Source of the DNA: Apostichopus japonicus
Taxonomy: Eukaryota > Echinodermata > Holothuroidea > Aspidochirotida > Stichopodidae
Reading direction: 5' to 3'
DNA: 64,000 nucleotides
Assembly: GCF_037975245.1 (NCBI RefSeq)
Contig: NC_092574.1
Coordinates: forward strand, 27,822,713 to 27,886,712
The notes under the pieces were generated by a model, which was not told the origin of the DNA, did no database searches, and saw only the letters and a list, made by a program, of their open reading frames with translations. How positions within the stretch are numbered: position 1 is the first letter of the stretch; every line of letters begins with the position of its first letter. Below, one piece after another: positions 27,501 through 41,600 of this stretch. The position numbers and the translations under genes were made by a program.

Positions 27501-30500
27501 ATCTACTTTAGTTCATTAAAACACACCTTATGTGTGGGCAATAAATATTCTTAGACTTTTTATAAAGGGATGGCACAGAGACCATTATAAGAACTACAGT
27601 AGCAAATAGCACGTACAGTAGTAATGTGACCAACTTTATGTTTTCACATATCATCCTCAATATTACATCTGAATTACTTTTCTGTACTGAAACCTGATGT
27701 GTTTGGTATCACAGAATCTTGGTTAAGGGAGGACATTGATAGTGCTGAGGTTTCTTACCCAGGGTATGTTGTGTATCGTCAAGACAGGAGGGGTATTCAT
27801 ACTGGTATTGGCAGGGAGGGGGAGGGGGTTACTGTATATTAGGGATGATAGTGTAATCATTGAGAAGTCTCAGTTGCAAGGTTCTTTTGTAAATTCTGTC
27901 TTGTGAGAGTTGTCCACTCCAAGAGGTCCAGTGATGTTATAACTATTAATGTTGTTTAACGTTCTCCTAAGAGCAGCGAAGATAACAATGTCTTGCTGTT
28001 TGATTCAATTAGAGAGGCTGCTAAAGGTGATGTTGTTATAATGGGCGACTTTAATTTTCCTGACATTAATTGGATAGATGGTTCCAGTAGTAGGAAGGGT
28101 AGTTACTTTCTAGATGTTGTGCATGATTGCTTTTTACATCAGCATGTTACTTTCCCTACTAGGGGGGGGGATAACATTCTGGATCTTGTCTTGAGTTTTG
28201 ATCCAAGCAAAGTTGTTGATTTGACGGGTCTAGGTAAACTAGGAACTACTGTAGCGATCATAATATAATAGCTTTTGATGTGTTTGCAAGGTTGTAAATT
28301 CTGCTAGTAAGGGAAAAGTCCCTGATTTTTTGAGATCAGATACAGAAGCCATTGAAACTTTACTAAATGGTACAGATTGGATTAATTTGTTTAGAGATAT
28401 GAGTGCTTCTCAGTCTTGGATTTGTTTAGCTGAGAACTTAAAGGTCATCATGGCAAATCATGTTCCGTGGGAGAATATTTGTCGTAAAAGCAGTATGCAT
28501 TCCTGGATGGATAAGAAAGTTAGATGTGTAATTAGGCAAAAACGTAGAACGTGGAAGCTGTTTAGGAGGACTAACTTTGAATCTCATTTGGCCAAGTTCA
28601 AATTCAGCAGCGGAAGGTAGAATGCTTAGTCTCTGATGCAAAATTGAAGTTCGAAAATAACATTGCCTTAAATATTAAGGATAACCCAAAGGCCTTCTTT
28701 TCTTATGTCAGGTCAAAGCAGAAAGTTAAAGATGCAATTGTTTCTCTTAGGGCACCACAGGCTGATAATATAGTTACTGATAGTCAGGATCTTGCAGATC
28801 TTTTGAACAACTATTTTGTGTCGTTTTTTTACAGGGTAAGATATGAGTAGTATTCCAGATTTTCAGGGGAAGTGATGATCCTAAACTGAAAACGGTCTTA
28901 TATTAGGATGAGGTTGTCTTAAAGGAGCTGCTTCGTCTAAATGTTTCTAAAGCTTCTGGACCTGATGCAATCCATCCGTATTTGTTGAAGACTTTTGCAC
29001 ACCATTTCTGCATTCCACTCTCATTGTTTTTTAGTAAATATATGAATGAAGGTTATGTACCTAAGGACTGGAGATGTGCTAATATTACCCCAATTTTCAA
29101 GAAGGGTGATAAGTCTAAGCCCTGTTATTATAGGCCTGTTAGTCTCACTAGTGTTGTTTGTAAGGTCAATGAGTCCATTGTTAAAAAAGTCTTTGGTCTG
29201 TCACTTCAGTAGTCAGTCTTTGATCAGAGTCTCAATATGGCTTTTGTCAAAAAAAAGTCTTGTCTCACTAATATTCTTGAGTTTATGGAAGATGTAACAA
29301 TCTGGCTAAATAATTAGGCAGAAATCTGTAGATGCTGTGTTCCAGAAGGCCTTTGATAAAGTTCCCTACCAGCATCTTTCACTTCGGCTGACGAGTGTGC
29401 GTGTCAATGGGAATTTACTGTCTTGGATCGGGAATTGGCTTGGTAATAGGAAAAAGAGGGTGGAAGAGGGCTTCTTTTTGGCAGGACGTTACTAGTGGGG
29501 GTTCCACAAGGGTCTGTTTTGGGTCCCTTGTTGTTTGTTGCCTATATAAATGACATTGATAGAGATATTTTGTGTATAGCAAAGAAGTTTGCTGATGACA
29601 GCAAATTGTATTGTGAGGTCTTTTCCAAAAAGCGATTCTGAGAAATTTCAAACAGATTTGGATTAGGTTTTTCCTGGTCTCAGGGATGGCAAATGCTTTT
29701 TAATATTGATAAATGCAAGGTGATGCATATTGGTAGTATTAACCAAAAATATACCTACAATCTAAATGGTGTGTAGTTACAGGAGGTCTTGGTTGAAAGA
29801 GACCTAGGTATCTACATTGACTCATCTTTGCAACCTTCCAAATATTGTCTTGAAGCTGCTAAAAGAGGTAATAGGGTTTAGGTATGATCAAGAGGAACTT
29901 CAGTTTTCTGAAAGAGAACATATAGTAGTTATGCTTTATCAGCAGTTGGTTAGGCCTCATCTGGAGTATAGTAGTTATGCTTTATCAGCAGTTGGTTAGG
30001 CCTCATCTGGAGTATGCTGTGCAGTCTAAACTAAACTAACTAGCATTGCAAATATTTGGTTGTCCATAGGGAGTACTGGAGAACCAATTTTGATGCAATT
30101 GTTTCACACAATATAAAATATGTAATTCACAAACCTTCTTCGATATTGTGAGTAGCCTTGGCTTCCAGAGATTCTGTGCTCTGATCAACTCTGGTCAAGT
30201 AACGTAACACATACACGTTTGGAGCCATATATATCATTGTCTGCTCTCCACAGCCTCGTGGCAAGGCTAGCAAAGATTCCAATCCATCAATAACTGCAGT
30301 TATGACTGGTCCAAGTACACTGCCTGCAGGAAAATAGTGGCATTTAAAGCATAAATGGCATTTAAAGCCCTGCACAAATTTGGCAGTTATCACCACAAGC
30401 TAAAATCAGACAGAAAAGAGGCTTAGTGATTCCTGACAACATTTCATCTAAAAATATGGACTATAACACTTTAGACAATATCATCACATTTAAAGCACCA

Positions 30501-33500
30501 TTATAGTGAATCAACAAGGGTATTGCACTCATGTGGACCTTCAGATCAACTTCATCAACAATGTAACCATCTTTACATAATTTTTGTACTTTTGACTTCT
30601 GTTATTCAAATGACTTTTGGCATCTATAGAAAAATACTATTTTAATACTGAGGTTTTCTTGTAAATAAGGTTTTCAGTCTTTTACCTTGGTAGATCTCAA
30701 ATGATCTCAAAATTCTACAGAAAACAATACGATTCTTGTTTTCATACCGTTGGATTCACACGCAATGTGTGTTATTTATCCAAGCTTTGATTATGAAATT
30801 GTAAAGTTTCCAAAGTTTACAGAATGTGACCTGAGTTGAATGTTGACCACAAAAGTTGACAGGGATTTGTACTAAGGTAGAAATACATACCAAGTTAGAG
30901 TTTCAACTAATCTTAACTTCAGGGATTTGTACTAAGGTAGAAATACATACCAAGTTAGAGGTTCAACCAATCTTAACTTTTGCAGCTTTCATGTTTTCAA
31001 GGATTTCAGACTCTGACCTATATGGACCTTTGACCTACTCACAAATCAAAGTGTTCTTGTACTTACCAAGGTAGAAGTACATATCAAGTATGAGGTCCAT
31101 CAAAGCATAACATTTACAAGGAATTCAAATCTTGACCATGTACACAATGCATGCAATAACATATGAACACTCCATAGGCTTCATGCCATGCAAATGGAAT
31201 CAAAAATGATGGTAACCTATGGTTACCTTATCAATTAATCGACAAGGCTACCTCAAGAAAGGTTTACTCAATTCAAATAGAGACAATTCAAATGCATAGG
31301 AGGTATCATACAGTAACTCACAAAGGAATTTTCATCTTATGTTTTCTTACCAATGATACTGACTTCACATCTTTCTGAGTCTGGGACAGCTCCACTAGGT
31401 AATCGTACGTCAAAGAAGTTGTACTGGCGACTTTCTTCAGCTTGAATCACCTCTAAATATCAGATGAAATCCACACAAAAATACTAATAAAATATGTTTA
31501 TATTGTATTTACACAAAAGAATATTTTTAAAGCACTTTTCACTGGAAAAAAGGAAATTTCTTCAAAACACAACATACATTAGATATATTAAAAAAGCCAA
31601 AACAGGTTTAGAAATGATGTCACTTATGTACAACAAGCTTCCCTCAACCTTGAGGTGCCATATGTCTACAAGAGATTCAGAATATTGTTATCTACAATCT
31701 GGTACATCAATTGAATATGTGTCACTTATTTGCTATAAATGGATTATTGCAATTAGGTTCATTATATTAATCTGTGTGACAACAACATTGGTGGGTGTAT
31801 TCTTAACTGTGGATCTTGAGCAGTTTATCTCTATGAACATCTAAGAACATAGCCCATACATGTGGATCTTGACCTTTAAAATGTACTTCTATGAACATCA
31901 ATGTGTCCAGCTCTTACTTTAGGATCTTGAACATTATAATTTCTTCTATGAACATCTGTGAGTCAGTTATCAGAGAATTAACATGTGTGAGACATGCTGA
32001 TACCTAAATAAGGGGTTAATCAACGGTCTAGCGTGCGTTACTCACGGGATTAATGCACGATCAGGGGATAATGCAAGCAATGTACGAGGGCGGAGCGTAG
32101 CGGAGCCCGAGTGCATCCAGCGATAGCATTAACACCCGGAGTGCATTAATCATGTGAGTAACGCACGCTAGACCGTTGATTAACCCCGTTCATTCATACA
32201 CTACCATTTGTGTGCGGGAAAAATCATAAAACAAAACATTTTTGGTTACATATAACCAAAGATTTATTAAAGTGATGCCCCGTAATTTTACCGTGCGTTA
32301 CTCACAGGATAAACCACGGTCAGCTGACCTGAATGGACCAATAGGATTTAGGAATCTTTACTAAGTATGAATGAACCATTGTTTACTATTAACTGAGTGT
32401 TCATGCTCTCCATGAATATTTACCATTGACAACAACATCTGAGAGTCTAGCTCTCGCCTGTGGTCCTTCCCCTAACTGTTGATTCAATGAGCCTGTTGGG
32501 TCTAATGTTGTAGAACTAACAAAAGACCTTTCGATGCCCTCTGGCTAAGAATTTGAAAAGGACAAAACAGAAAATGAAAAAAAAACAAGACAATACAATG
32601 CTTTGATAATAGAAATTTTTAAACAACTGAGTCACAGTAAATGAGTGTAATATGTTGAATATTCATGATATACATGTCTATGTGCAAGATCTGGCTGTGT
32701 GCAAACTTATGTAATCGTTGATGGGTATAAACCCAATGCACGCTACGTGCTCGTTCTCTTCACCCTGTCTGTCAATCAGACGTCACGTTATAATGTAGTT
32801 TATGTTAGTTATGTCTAAGACACATCTTGTTATTATTGGTTTTATATCAGCCAGCATGGAGGATAGGAATATAAGTTGAGAATACACATTTTGTTATCTT
32901 ACATTATTGCCTCAAAGAACTCATCAAATACAGAACATTTCAATGACAACCACACCATTACTAATTACACAGATGTTAATGAAATATACATAATATTGGG
33001 CAACCGCATGCAAAGTTGTTAAGACACCATGTCAACAAGATCTTCACAACATAATAGGCTCCATAAAATCTATCCAGAATTCCATGGTTGTACGTAAAAG
33101 CACGTCGTCTCTCACATGCAAATACACATGTTTGTCATCATAGTTGCAAAGATTACCATTTTCGTTACAAACCAAAGAGGTTTCCAACATTCCCAACCTT
33201 TTAAGCAAATGATATTCCACATTTTTCAAGACAAAACTAGGTCTTCCAGAGCCTGCACACTAATAATGACCAAAAGTTAAGTTACCTATAGTAAGCCTTA
33301 CAATAGTTAGTGTTAATATGTACTAACCCCATTTAGTAATATTTGGTGTGAGGACCAATGACATGCTGTAGCCTTTACTATTCACCACAGTATGATTTAT
33401 GCTGCTAACTTTATCTCACACTGCTAAAACCCTTGCTTAGGTAGATCATACCATATCAGAAGCATTACTTCATTTAAATGAAATTTGTCCTTATTTTGCC

Positions 33501-36500
33501 AGGCTTCACTACAAAACTTGAGACCTAAAAAAGAGATATTTCCTTTTTCCTACTTGTTCCAATTTTCAAGACAGCATAGGAACCATGGCTTGCACAAAGC
33601 CAGTAGTGCTTGGTTTTTGTAAATGCAGTATGTTGCATTCTATTTCAGTTGTAAGCTTTGAGGAGTGGCATACTTTAGTTTGAACTAAGTTACTCAACAA
33701 GTCTGAGCTTCACAGAGAACATAAAAAGACATACCACCACCCGAAGAATCTTCTCAACTGCGTCAGATGTCCCTGAATAGACCGCTGCAACTGTGATAGG
33801 ATGTTCCCCAACCTCTAGGCCAATCACCACATATGTGATACTGGATGCATTATTTCGAGTAACTTTAATACGCTTTTCAGCTGAGTACTCATTGGGATTT
33901 CCTTCTGAGCATACCTTTTCTGTAGTTCGTAAGAATACTCGGACCTGTTAATAAAATGGAATAAATTAAGCAATTTCTGAACACTATAAGTAACAAAAGG
34001 CATATGACATTGACCTGTTTATACAAGTTTTCATTACTGTAATTATCAATTATAGATTAGAACTGTTACTTCAAACCATTGAAATATACCTGCTGATCTT
34101 GCGGAGAGTAATTGAAGATGGTAGCAACAATTTCAACTTGTTCCTTGCGGATAACAGAATATGGCATGTGAAGTTGGATAAACAACTCTTTTCTGACCAA
34201 GATCTCCAAAGGTCTGGCTACACACATGGCATACTGCTCTGAGAGGCCCACTGCATTAACAGACCATGTGGTTATGCTGCTCGGTATGGTAAATTGTTGC
34301 TGGGCAAATCCATTATCACTACAGAGAGGAGAAACTTGAAAAGTGAGTAGCATGGATTTTCAGGATGAGATTATGCAGTATAGAGATGTAAATTCATTAT
34401 CTATTGAGATCTCTTTGTAACTAAATAGCTACATCATTATTCAAACTAGAAAGTCAATTGGTTAGTAATTCCTTGCCACATCATGTTGTATAAAAACATT
34501 CTTCAGTAGCATTGGAACTATATTTTAATTATTGACCATTATGACTTATCAGCAAGATGCAGAGCCACCTATTAAGCAAGTATTAGGTTCATCCAATCAT
34601 TACTTTTATAGTTATTTGATTTATATGGCTTTCAGTATGTGGCCTCTGTTGACCTCAAATGACATTTGACCACCACCAATTTCCAGAGTGCTAATGTGCT
34701 GACCAAGGGCGATCTACCTATTAAGTACTAAGTGAAACTAAGCTGACCTTTCTGAGTTGTTGTGCTTACAGTTTTCAGACTGTGACCTCTGTTGACCTCA
34801 ATGACTACAAAATGCAAAGCTTGAAGTTCCTTGAGGCATTTCTTCTGTAATTATTATTTACAATGTTTTGTTCTGTGTTGACCTGACATGTATTCACAAT
34901 CCACCAATTCCAACATGCCGTTTGTACATAACATGGTGTACTAACATTTCTTCAGACAGTGACCTCAAATGACCTTTACCTCCACCAATTTCAATAGGGT
35001 TTTTGTTCTCAATAATGGGGATCTACATACCAAGAATTTTAAACCAAGATGAATTTTTGAGTTATGTTTACAAAGGTTTCAGACTCACTTTACACTCTGT
35101 TGACCCTAAAAGACCTTCACAGAAAAGAATAGGTTTCAGACTCTCTTTACACTCTGTTGACCCTAAAATACCTTCACAGAAAAGAATAGGTTTCATGTCC
35201 ACAATAAGGTGCATCCACATATCAAATATGAAGTTCACTTCGCACATACTTTTTGATGTATGATGTTTACAAGCCAATTCCTCACACACACACAATCACC
35301 TTGCCGAGATTCTTTTTGACTCCGGTAAGGTATCAAAAGCTCAAACATTATGTTTTGGAGCAATTTGCCAACATATTGCACAAATATGTTCACTACACTG
35401 CAACTCTATTTGCAATGTTGCAAACTATCTAGAACCATAGCAGCTCATATTTTATCACATAAGGCCTGTGATAGAAAACTTTTATCGAGGTCACTGAGCA
35501 CAGTTACATTGCTGCCATTAAATTATATGATAGGTATTTTCAACTTCTCTTGAAAATATTGACAGATTTCTCAAATGAAATATCAACATGAAGAAAATCA
35601 ACGTTTTAGCCACAAGCTGATCTGGGAAATACCTCAACAGTGTAAATAATGGCCATGTAATTTGTCACTGCCCCTTACCCAATTTCAACTTCCTCAAAAA
35701 TCCAAGTTTCCTTGAAGTCTGATCTGACTGCAGCATCTTCTGGTCTATCTTCGATGAAATCAATATTATCCAATGGATTACCTACACCAGATCTTCCCCT
35801 GTCATTGCGTCGTGCCTCCTCTGCTCCTTGACAGCAACTCATGAAGATAGCTATCAGCTCTTCCACTCTCTCATCTGTGATACCATCCTCCTCATATTTA
35901 CGTCTGAGTAAGTTCACAAAACGATTGCTTCTTTCTTCACAGCTCAAGTCAGCATTTCTAAGCTTCTGACCTCGCGAACAAGCAAAGAACTGCTGGTCAT
36001 CATGTCTATGTGCAGCAACTGTATGTAGAGTATGTATCAGTACCCTATTTTGGGCCTAGAATTCTCATTGTAAAACTACTTCATGAATTCTTTCTCTACA
36101 AGTTCCAATACTACTTGAAGCATGACTTTAGAACAGTACATCATGAATAACTTGAAGCATGACTTTAGAGCAGCACATGATGAATTACTTGAAGGGTGAC
36201 TTTAGAGAAGAACATCATGAATTACTTGAAGCATGACTTTAGAGAAGTACATCATGAATTACTTGAAGCATGACTTTAGAGCAGCACATGATGAATTACT
36301 TGAAGGGTGTTTTAGAGAAGTACATCATGAATAACTTGAAGCATGACTTTAGAGCAGCACATGATGAATTACTTGAAGGGTGACTTTAGAGAAGAACATC
36401 ATGAATTACTTGAAGGGTGACTTTAGAGAAGTACATCATGAATTACTTGAAGGGTGACTTTAGAGCAGTACATGATGAATTACTTGAAGGGTGACTTTAG

Positions 36501-38649
36501 AGAAGAACATCATGAATTACTTGAAGCATGACTTTAGAGAAGTACATCATGAATTACTTGAAGCATGACTTTAGAGAAGTACATGATGAATTACTTGAAG
36601 CATGACTTTAGAGAAGTACATCATGAATTACTTGAAGGGTGACTTTAGAGAAGTACATCATGAATTACTTGAAGGGTGACTTTAGAGCAGTACATCTTGA
36701 ATTACTTGAAGTATGACTTTAGAGAAGTACATCATGAAAGTACTTGAAGCATGACTTTAGAGCAGTACATCATGAATTACTTGAAGGGTGTTTTAGAGCA
36801 GTACATCATGAATTACTTGAAGGGTGTTTTAGAGCAGTACATCATGAATTACTTGAAGGGTGTTTTAGAGCAGTACATCATGAATTACTTGAAGGGTGTT
36901 TTAAGAGCAGTAAATGATGAATTTCATTGAAGGGTGACTTTAGAGCAGTTCATCATGAATTGAGGGTCTTGAGGCACAACATTAATATTGATATGCTGTT
37001 TGAACAATAAAAAAACTGTAATCAGTCCAGGTTGCAATTTTTTACCACATTTAATTTTTGAGAAATGACCCTTAAACATCAGAGGATCACCATTAAAAAT
37101 GGCTTCATTGACTAATATAATAGCTCTAAAAAACAACATTCAGTCAGTTCCTTACATCCAACACAAAATTCCAAAGCAAAACGTAAAGACTTTTATGGCC
37201 TAAAATAGCATGTTTGCAGTTCATTAAACATTTGTCAAGGAACGATGGTGTTAAAGTTTACCCAAGGATGCTCTGTTGTTTATACAAAGTTCAAAGAAAA
37301 AATTTTTGACTGAGTTATTTGCATTCATGAAAGAAAAGATTAACTATATGATCTAGGCCTGTACGAAAGAGCTGATGTCATCATCCATTTGGACTTAAAG
37401 GAATATTCCCGGTATTTTAGCACATTTTAAAGTTGATTATCAAAAAAAAAAAAGAAGAGCCATAGGAACATTACTAGTGCTCAAATAATTTGATTTTTTC
37501 TTTGACTGTGACATATCAAATTAATGCCTAAAGTCACATTTTAATAATAAATGTCTCTTCTTTGGAAGTATTGATCATGAAGATCAACTTATCGAACCTG
37601 GAAAACAAAACTGAAAGAAATCTTACGCTGTTCTTGTGTTGACCTTCTGCGACGTGGATTTAGAGGGGTGGCACATCCATAAACTGAACAGAGAAAAACA
37701 GAGTGCTTCAACTTTGGGTTTAATATACAGCAATTATCCATTTTGAACTTCTAATATCTCCAAGTTACTCACACAATATTATATTTGGATCACATTACTT
37801 CATTTCACAGAAAAGTCAATCAGCATGGACAACTAGCATTTGATTTCAAGATGTATTAATAAATACAACAAAACAAAATGAACTCTCATTACCTTCTCTT
37901 CGGTCAATTTCCAAATTTGCATTTGACAGGACTACAACCCCAGCTTGCTGAAATTTAGAAAACGGAGGTATTAAAATCCTTTATTAGTGCAACTCAGTAT
38001 GATAATAATAAGAACGCCAACATGCTTAGTTATTCCTTGCCACATTTCATAAGGGAAGCTCTTTGCAATAATTAAGTGAATGCACATACCAAAAATGAAA
38101 TTCATTCAAGTTTTACTTTTAGAGACATCCTGTTTAGAAAGCTTTAAGAAAGAGCTCTGCTGACTGCAAATCACCTCCACAGAAAGCAGTAGGCTTTTTG
38201 TACTTTATAAGATTTATCCAAAAATCGGGTACAATATTCATCTAATGTTTAAATTTATCGTGTTTACCATACTTTCAGACTTGCATTTCTGACCTTGGAT
38301 GACCTGTGACATCTACCAGCAAGTATGAAGTTCATTCAACCTTCACCTCTTACACAAACTAACTATGAGTTTCATATAAGCTTTGATTTTAAAGTTAGAT
38401 AGTTTGGATCTCGTGTGATGTCAAATGACCTTAACCTCTATGAAACATGGTTCTTGTAGTGACTAAAATGAAACCACATACTGAGTTTGCAATTTATCCA
38501 AGCTTTTCTTATGAAGTTATAGGGTTTACAAGATTTTTACTTTACATCTGGTGACCTAATATAACCTTTGACATCCACAAAAAAATTCTAGGTTTCTGGA
38601 CTTGCTAAGGTGGATCCACATACCAAGTATGAAGTTGAACCACTATGTA

Positions 38650-38683
<34 letters not shown>

Positions 38684-41600
38684 GCCCTCACACAAGGAAT
38701 ACAAAAATTAATATTAATACATAATTTTAAGATTTGATTTCCTGTCTGGCTATGTATTGTTGAAAATTTAACCCCTTCACAAACTAAACTGAACAGAAGT
38801 TGACCTCTTCCAATATCACTAGGGTTCTTGTTCTCCCCAGGTAGGAGCTGCATAGGAAGTATGAACTTCAACAAAGATGTACTTCTTGAGTTATAGTGTT
38901 TGCAAGGTTTTCAGACTTTGACCTCTGTCTACCTCAAATGAACTTTGAACTTCACAAAAAGAATAGGGTTCTGTATTCAATAAGACAGATCCGCAAACCA
39001 AATATGATGTTTATCTGCCATGAACTTTGTGATTTACCATCTTTACAAGCATGTATCACATACATACTGATGCCATCACCTCCAGCAAGGAATCAAAAAT
39101 GGAATATATTCACAAAGTAGCAGCTTATTAACATCTGATAAAGAGATCTACCAGAGTCTCACATATGACTCATTTTTCAAAAGTGAGGCAACTAATCAAC
39201 ATAATCTTTAACTCAATATACCTTGAACACATCAGGAGAGTCCCTTCCACCTCCTGGTCCACACCCACTGTCATAGGTATCCATTGTTTGATACATCTGA
39301 TGAAGAATAAGTTGTAAATAAATTATTTGTCTTTGAACACTGCTCTCAAAAAGGTTTTATCAAACTACATTAAGCCAAACTAACAATGGTTTAATTGATC
39401 ACTTGATAATTTCTGTTACTTTCATAGTTTTATTAGAAAATGTTATCAACTGTGTCAAAACATAAAGAGCTGTTACATTGGTAAGTATGCAAAAGTTACT
39501 TCATTCAAATAATTTCAACTGTGACGTGGTCCTAGTTTTCGATGATAAACTAGAACATTTTGAACAACCTTTGCAAAATGACTTGCACCAATAAATGTAT
39601 TAGCCTGTCAGAGTAATAATTTCAAGATTGTACACTTGTTTTGGTTCACAGAGCAATGGTGTCTGTGTGTAGCAGTCACAGATGTAAACACAATTTAAAA
39701 TGGAGCTTCTCATCAAGTTCCAAACCACTCACGAACTAACATTTAGAAACCTTTACGGACTGAATTGCTTAAACCTAGGTTGCTGACAATCTGACCAAGC
39801 CTCTTGGAGAGCTGCAGATTTGAACCCATCCTCTTCTTTTTTTACATCTTAAAAAAGCATGTGACTGTTGCTCACTATTCCTAGAGTAGCATAGTTCCTT
39901 TGGCACAACTACCACTGACATTATTACTGACTAGTAAATATTAGAAAATCTATCTGTAAAATACTCACATAATGATCACTTATAGCCTTAAATGTGTTTT
40001 GTACAACTTCATAGCCCAACATGTTTCTTCCACTTGCACTGCATACATAGTTTTAAAATTGTATACTTTGAAATGAGTTTGACCTGAACAATTCTGACTG
40101 CATTATAGAATATACACATATATCTGGATACTGGCCCCACTCAAAATAAAAGATACTATATGGCTACAATAATATGACTGCCCTTTACTCCTTCTCACTT
40201 CATGTATTTTAAGGTACAGTAAGGTATGTGTCTAGATACCTCACCATACCTTTACTGATCAGGTATGGTAGATTGGTACAAACTCAATGCAAATACAATT
40301 CTAAACTAGATATGAAATGCATGCAAAGACCTGCACCGGTTGTTACCTTATCCTTGGTGAGTCTATGGTAGTCTCTCAAGAGATACACTGCTTTATCCAC
40401 TGCCAAAAGGCCAACTGTCGTAGAGGGTAATGCATCAACTATTAGCTCAATTGTCTCATCTGGTCGAAATATGTCTTGTGATCGTCTTTGCATCACACTA
40501 ACAGACACCTTCAGAGGAAAAGACACGCTTTCATTTTATTTATCCGAACAAAATAAGTAAACTATAAAGCCAGCAGTCAAAGTGATTCCTTGCCATGTAT
40601 TAGAGGGGAATATTTATTGTAAAATGACACACAAGAATTTCAATATCTGACCCCAACAACCTTTGATCTCCACTAATAAGAGGTCAGGTACTCAGTAAGG
40701 TGAAGCTACACTCTTAAATTTAGGAATAAATTATGTTTACAAGGTTTCAAGACTTTTGACCGAGCTGGTGAACACAAGTGACCTTTCACAGCCACCAAAA
40801 CTAACAGTCCCTTGCATTCATTAAGGTGGATCAACATACCAAGTATGAATTTCATCAAGGCTGCACTGTTAAAGTCATTGCACCTACAAATATTTTGACT
40901 TTGACCTCTGGTAACCTTTCACTGACACTAAAAACTAACAGTTCCTTACACTCATAAGGTCGATCTTCATACCAAGTGTGGAATTCATCCAAATACTGCT
41001 GTACAAGTTATCAATTTCACAAGATTTTGAGACTTCCACCTCTGTTGACCTCAAATGACCTTTGATCATTGTAGATAACAATAAGTGTTTTTAATCACTT
41101 AGGTAGATCTACATACTGAGAATGCGTCTAATGTATTTCAACATGAAAGGAAACCATCCCATTTTGCCTGTTCACCATAACAGAGAATTAAGGGCAGTTC
41201 AAGTGGTACTGGAGGGACATCTGAATCTACCCATAATCTTGCATCCTAGTTCATTAGCCCATGACAATTTTATGGCATTCACTGTTTGGTTATTTAGCCG
41301 AATATTTAGCTATTTCAGAGTTATACTTTTATTACAGCTAACTGTTATTATGACTAAGCTATTTTGATGCAAACACGATGGTACCCCATAGGACACAAAA
41401 TTAAAACACCTGATTTGGCAAATAGTTTCGTGACTCACTAATTTCACTATATCATAGTTGTGAAGAAACTACTTGGCATAAAATTCATTTGAAGTGTTGG
41501 CAGACAGATTTATTTAAATAATCAAAAATGAGGTAATTAAGGAATAAATTTCCAATTTTACATCCAGACTTATTTCTCACAGTAATGGAGGGTCATTTTA

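Noticed and set aside
31494-31844. 116-codon plus-strand frame
   Set aside because: AT-rich composition and no family features; antisense within a C3 intron.
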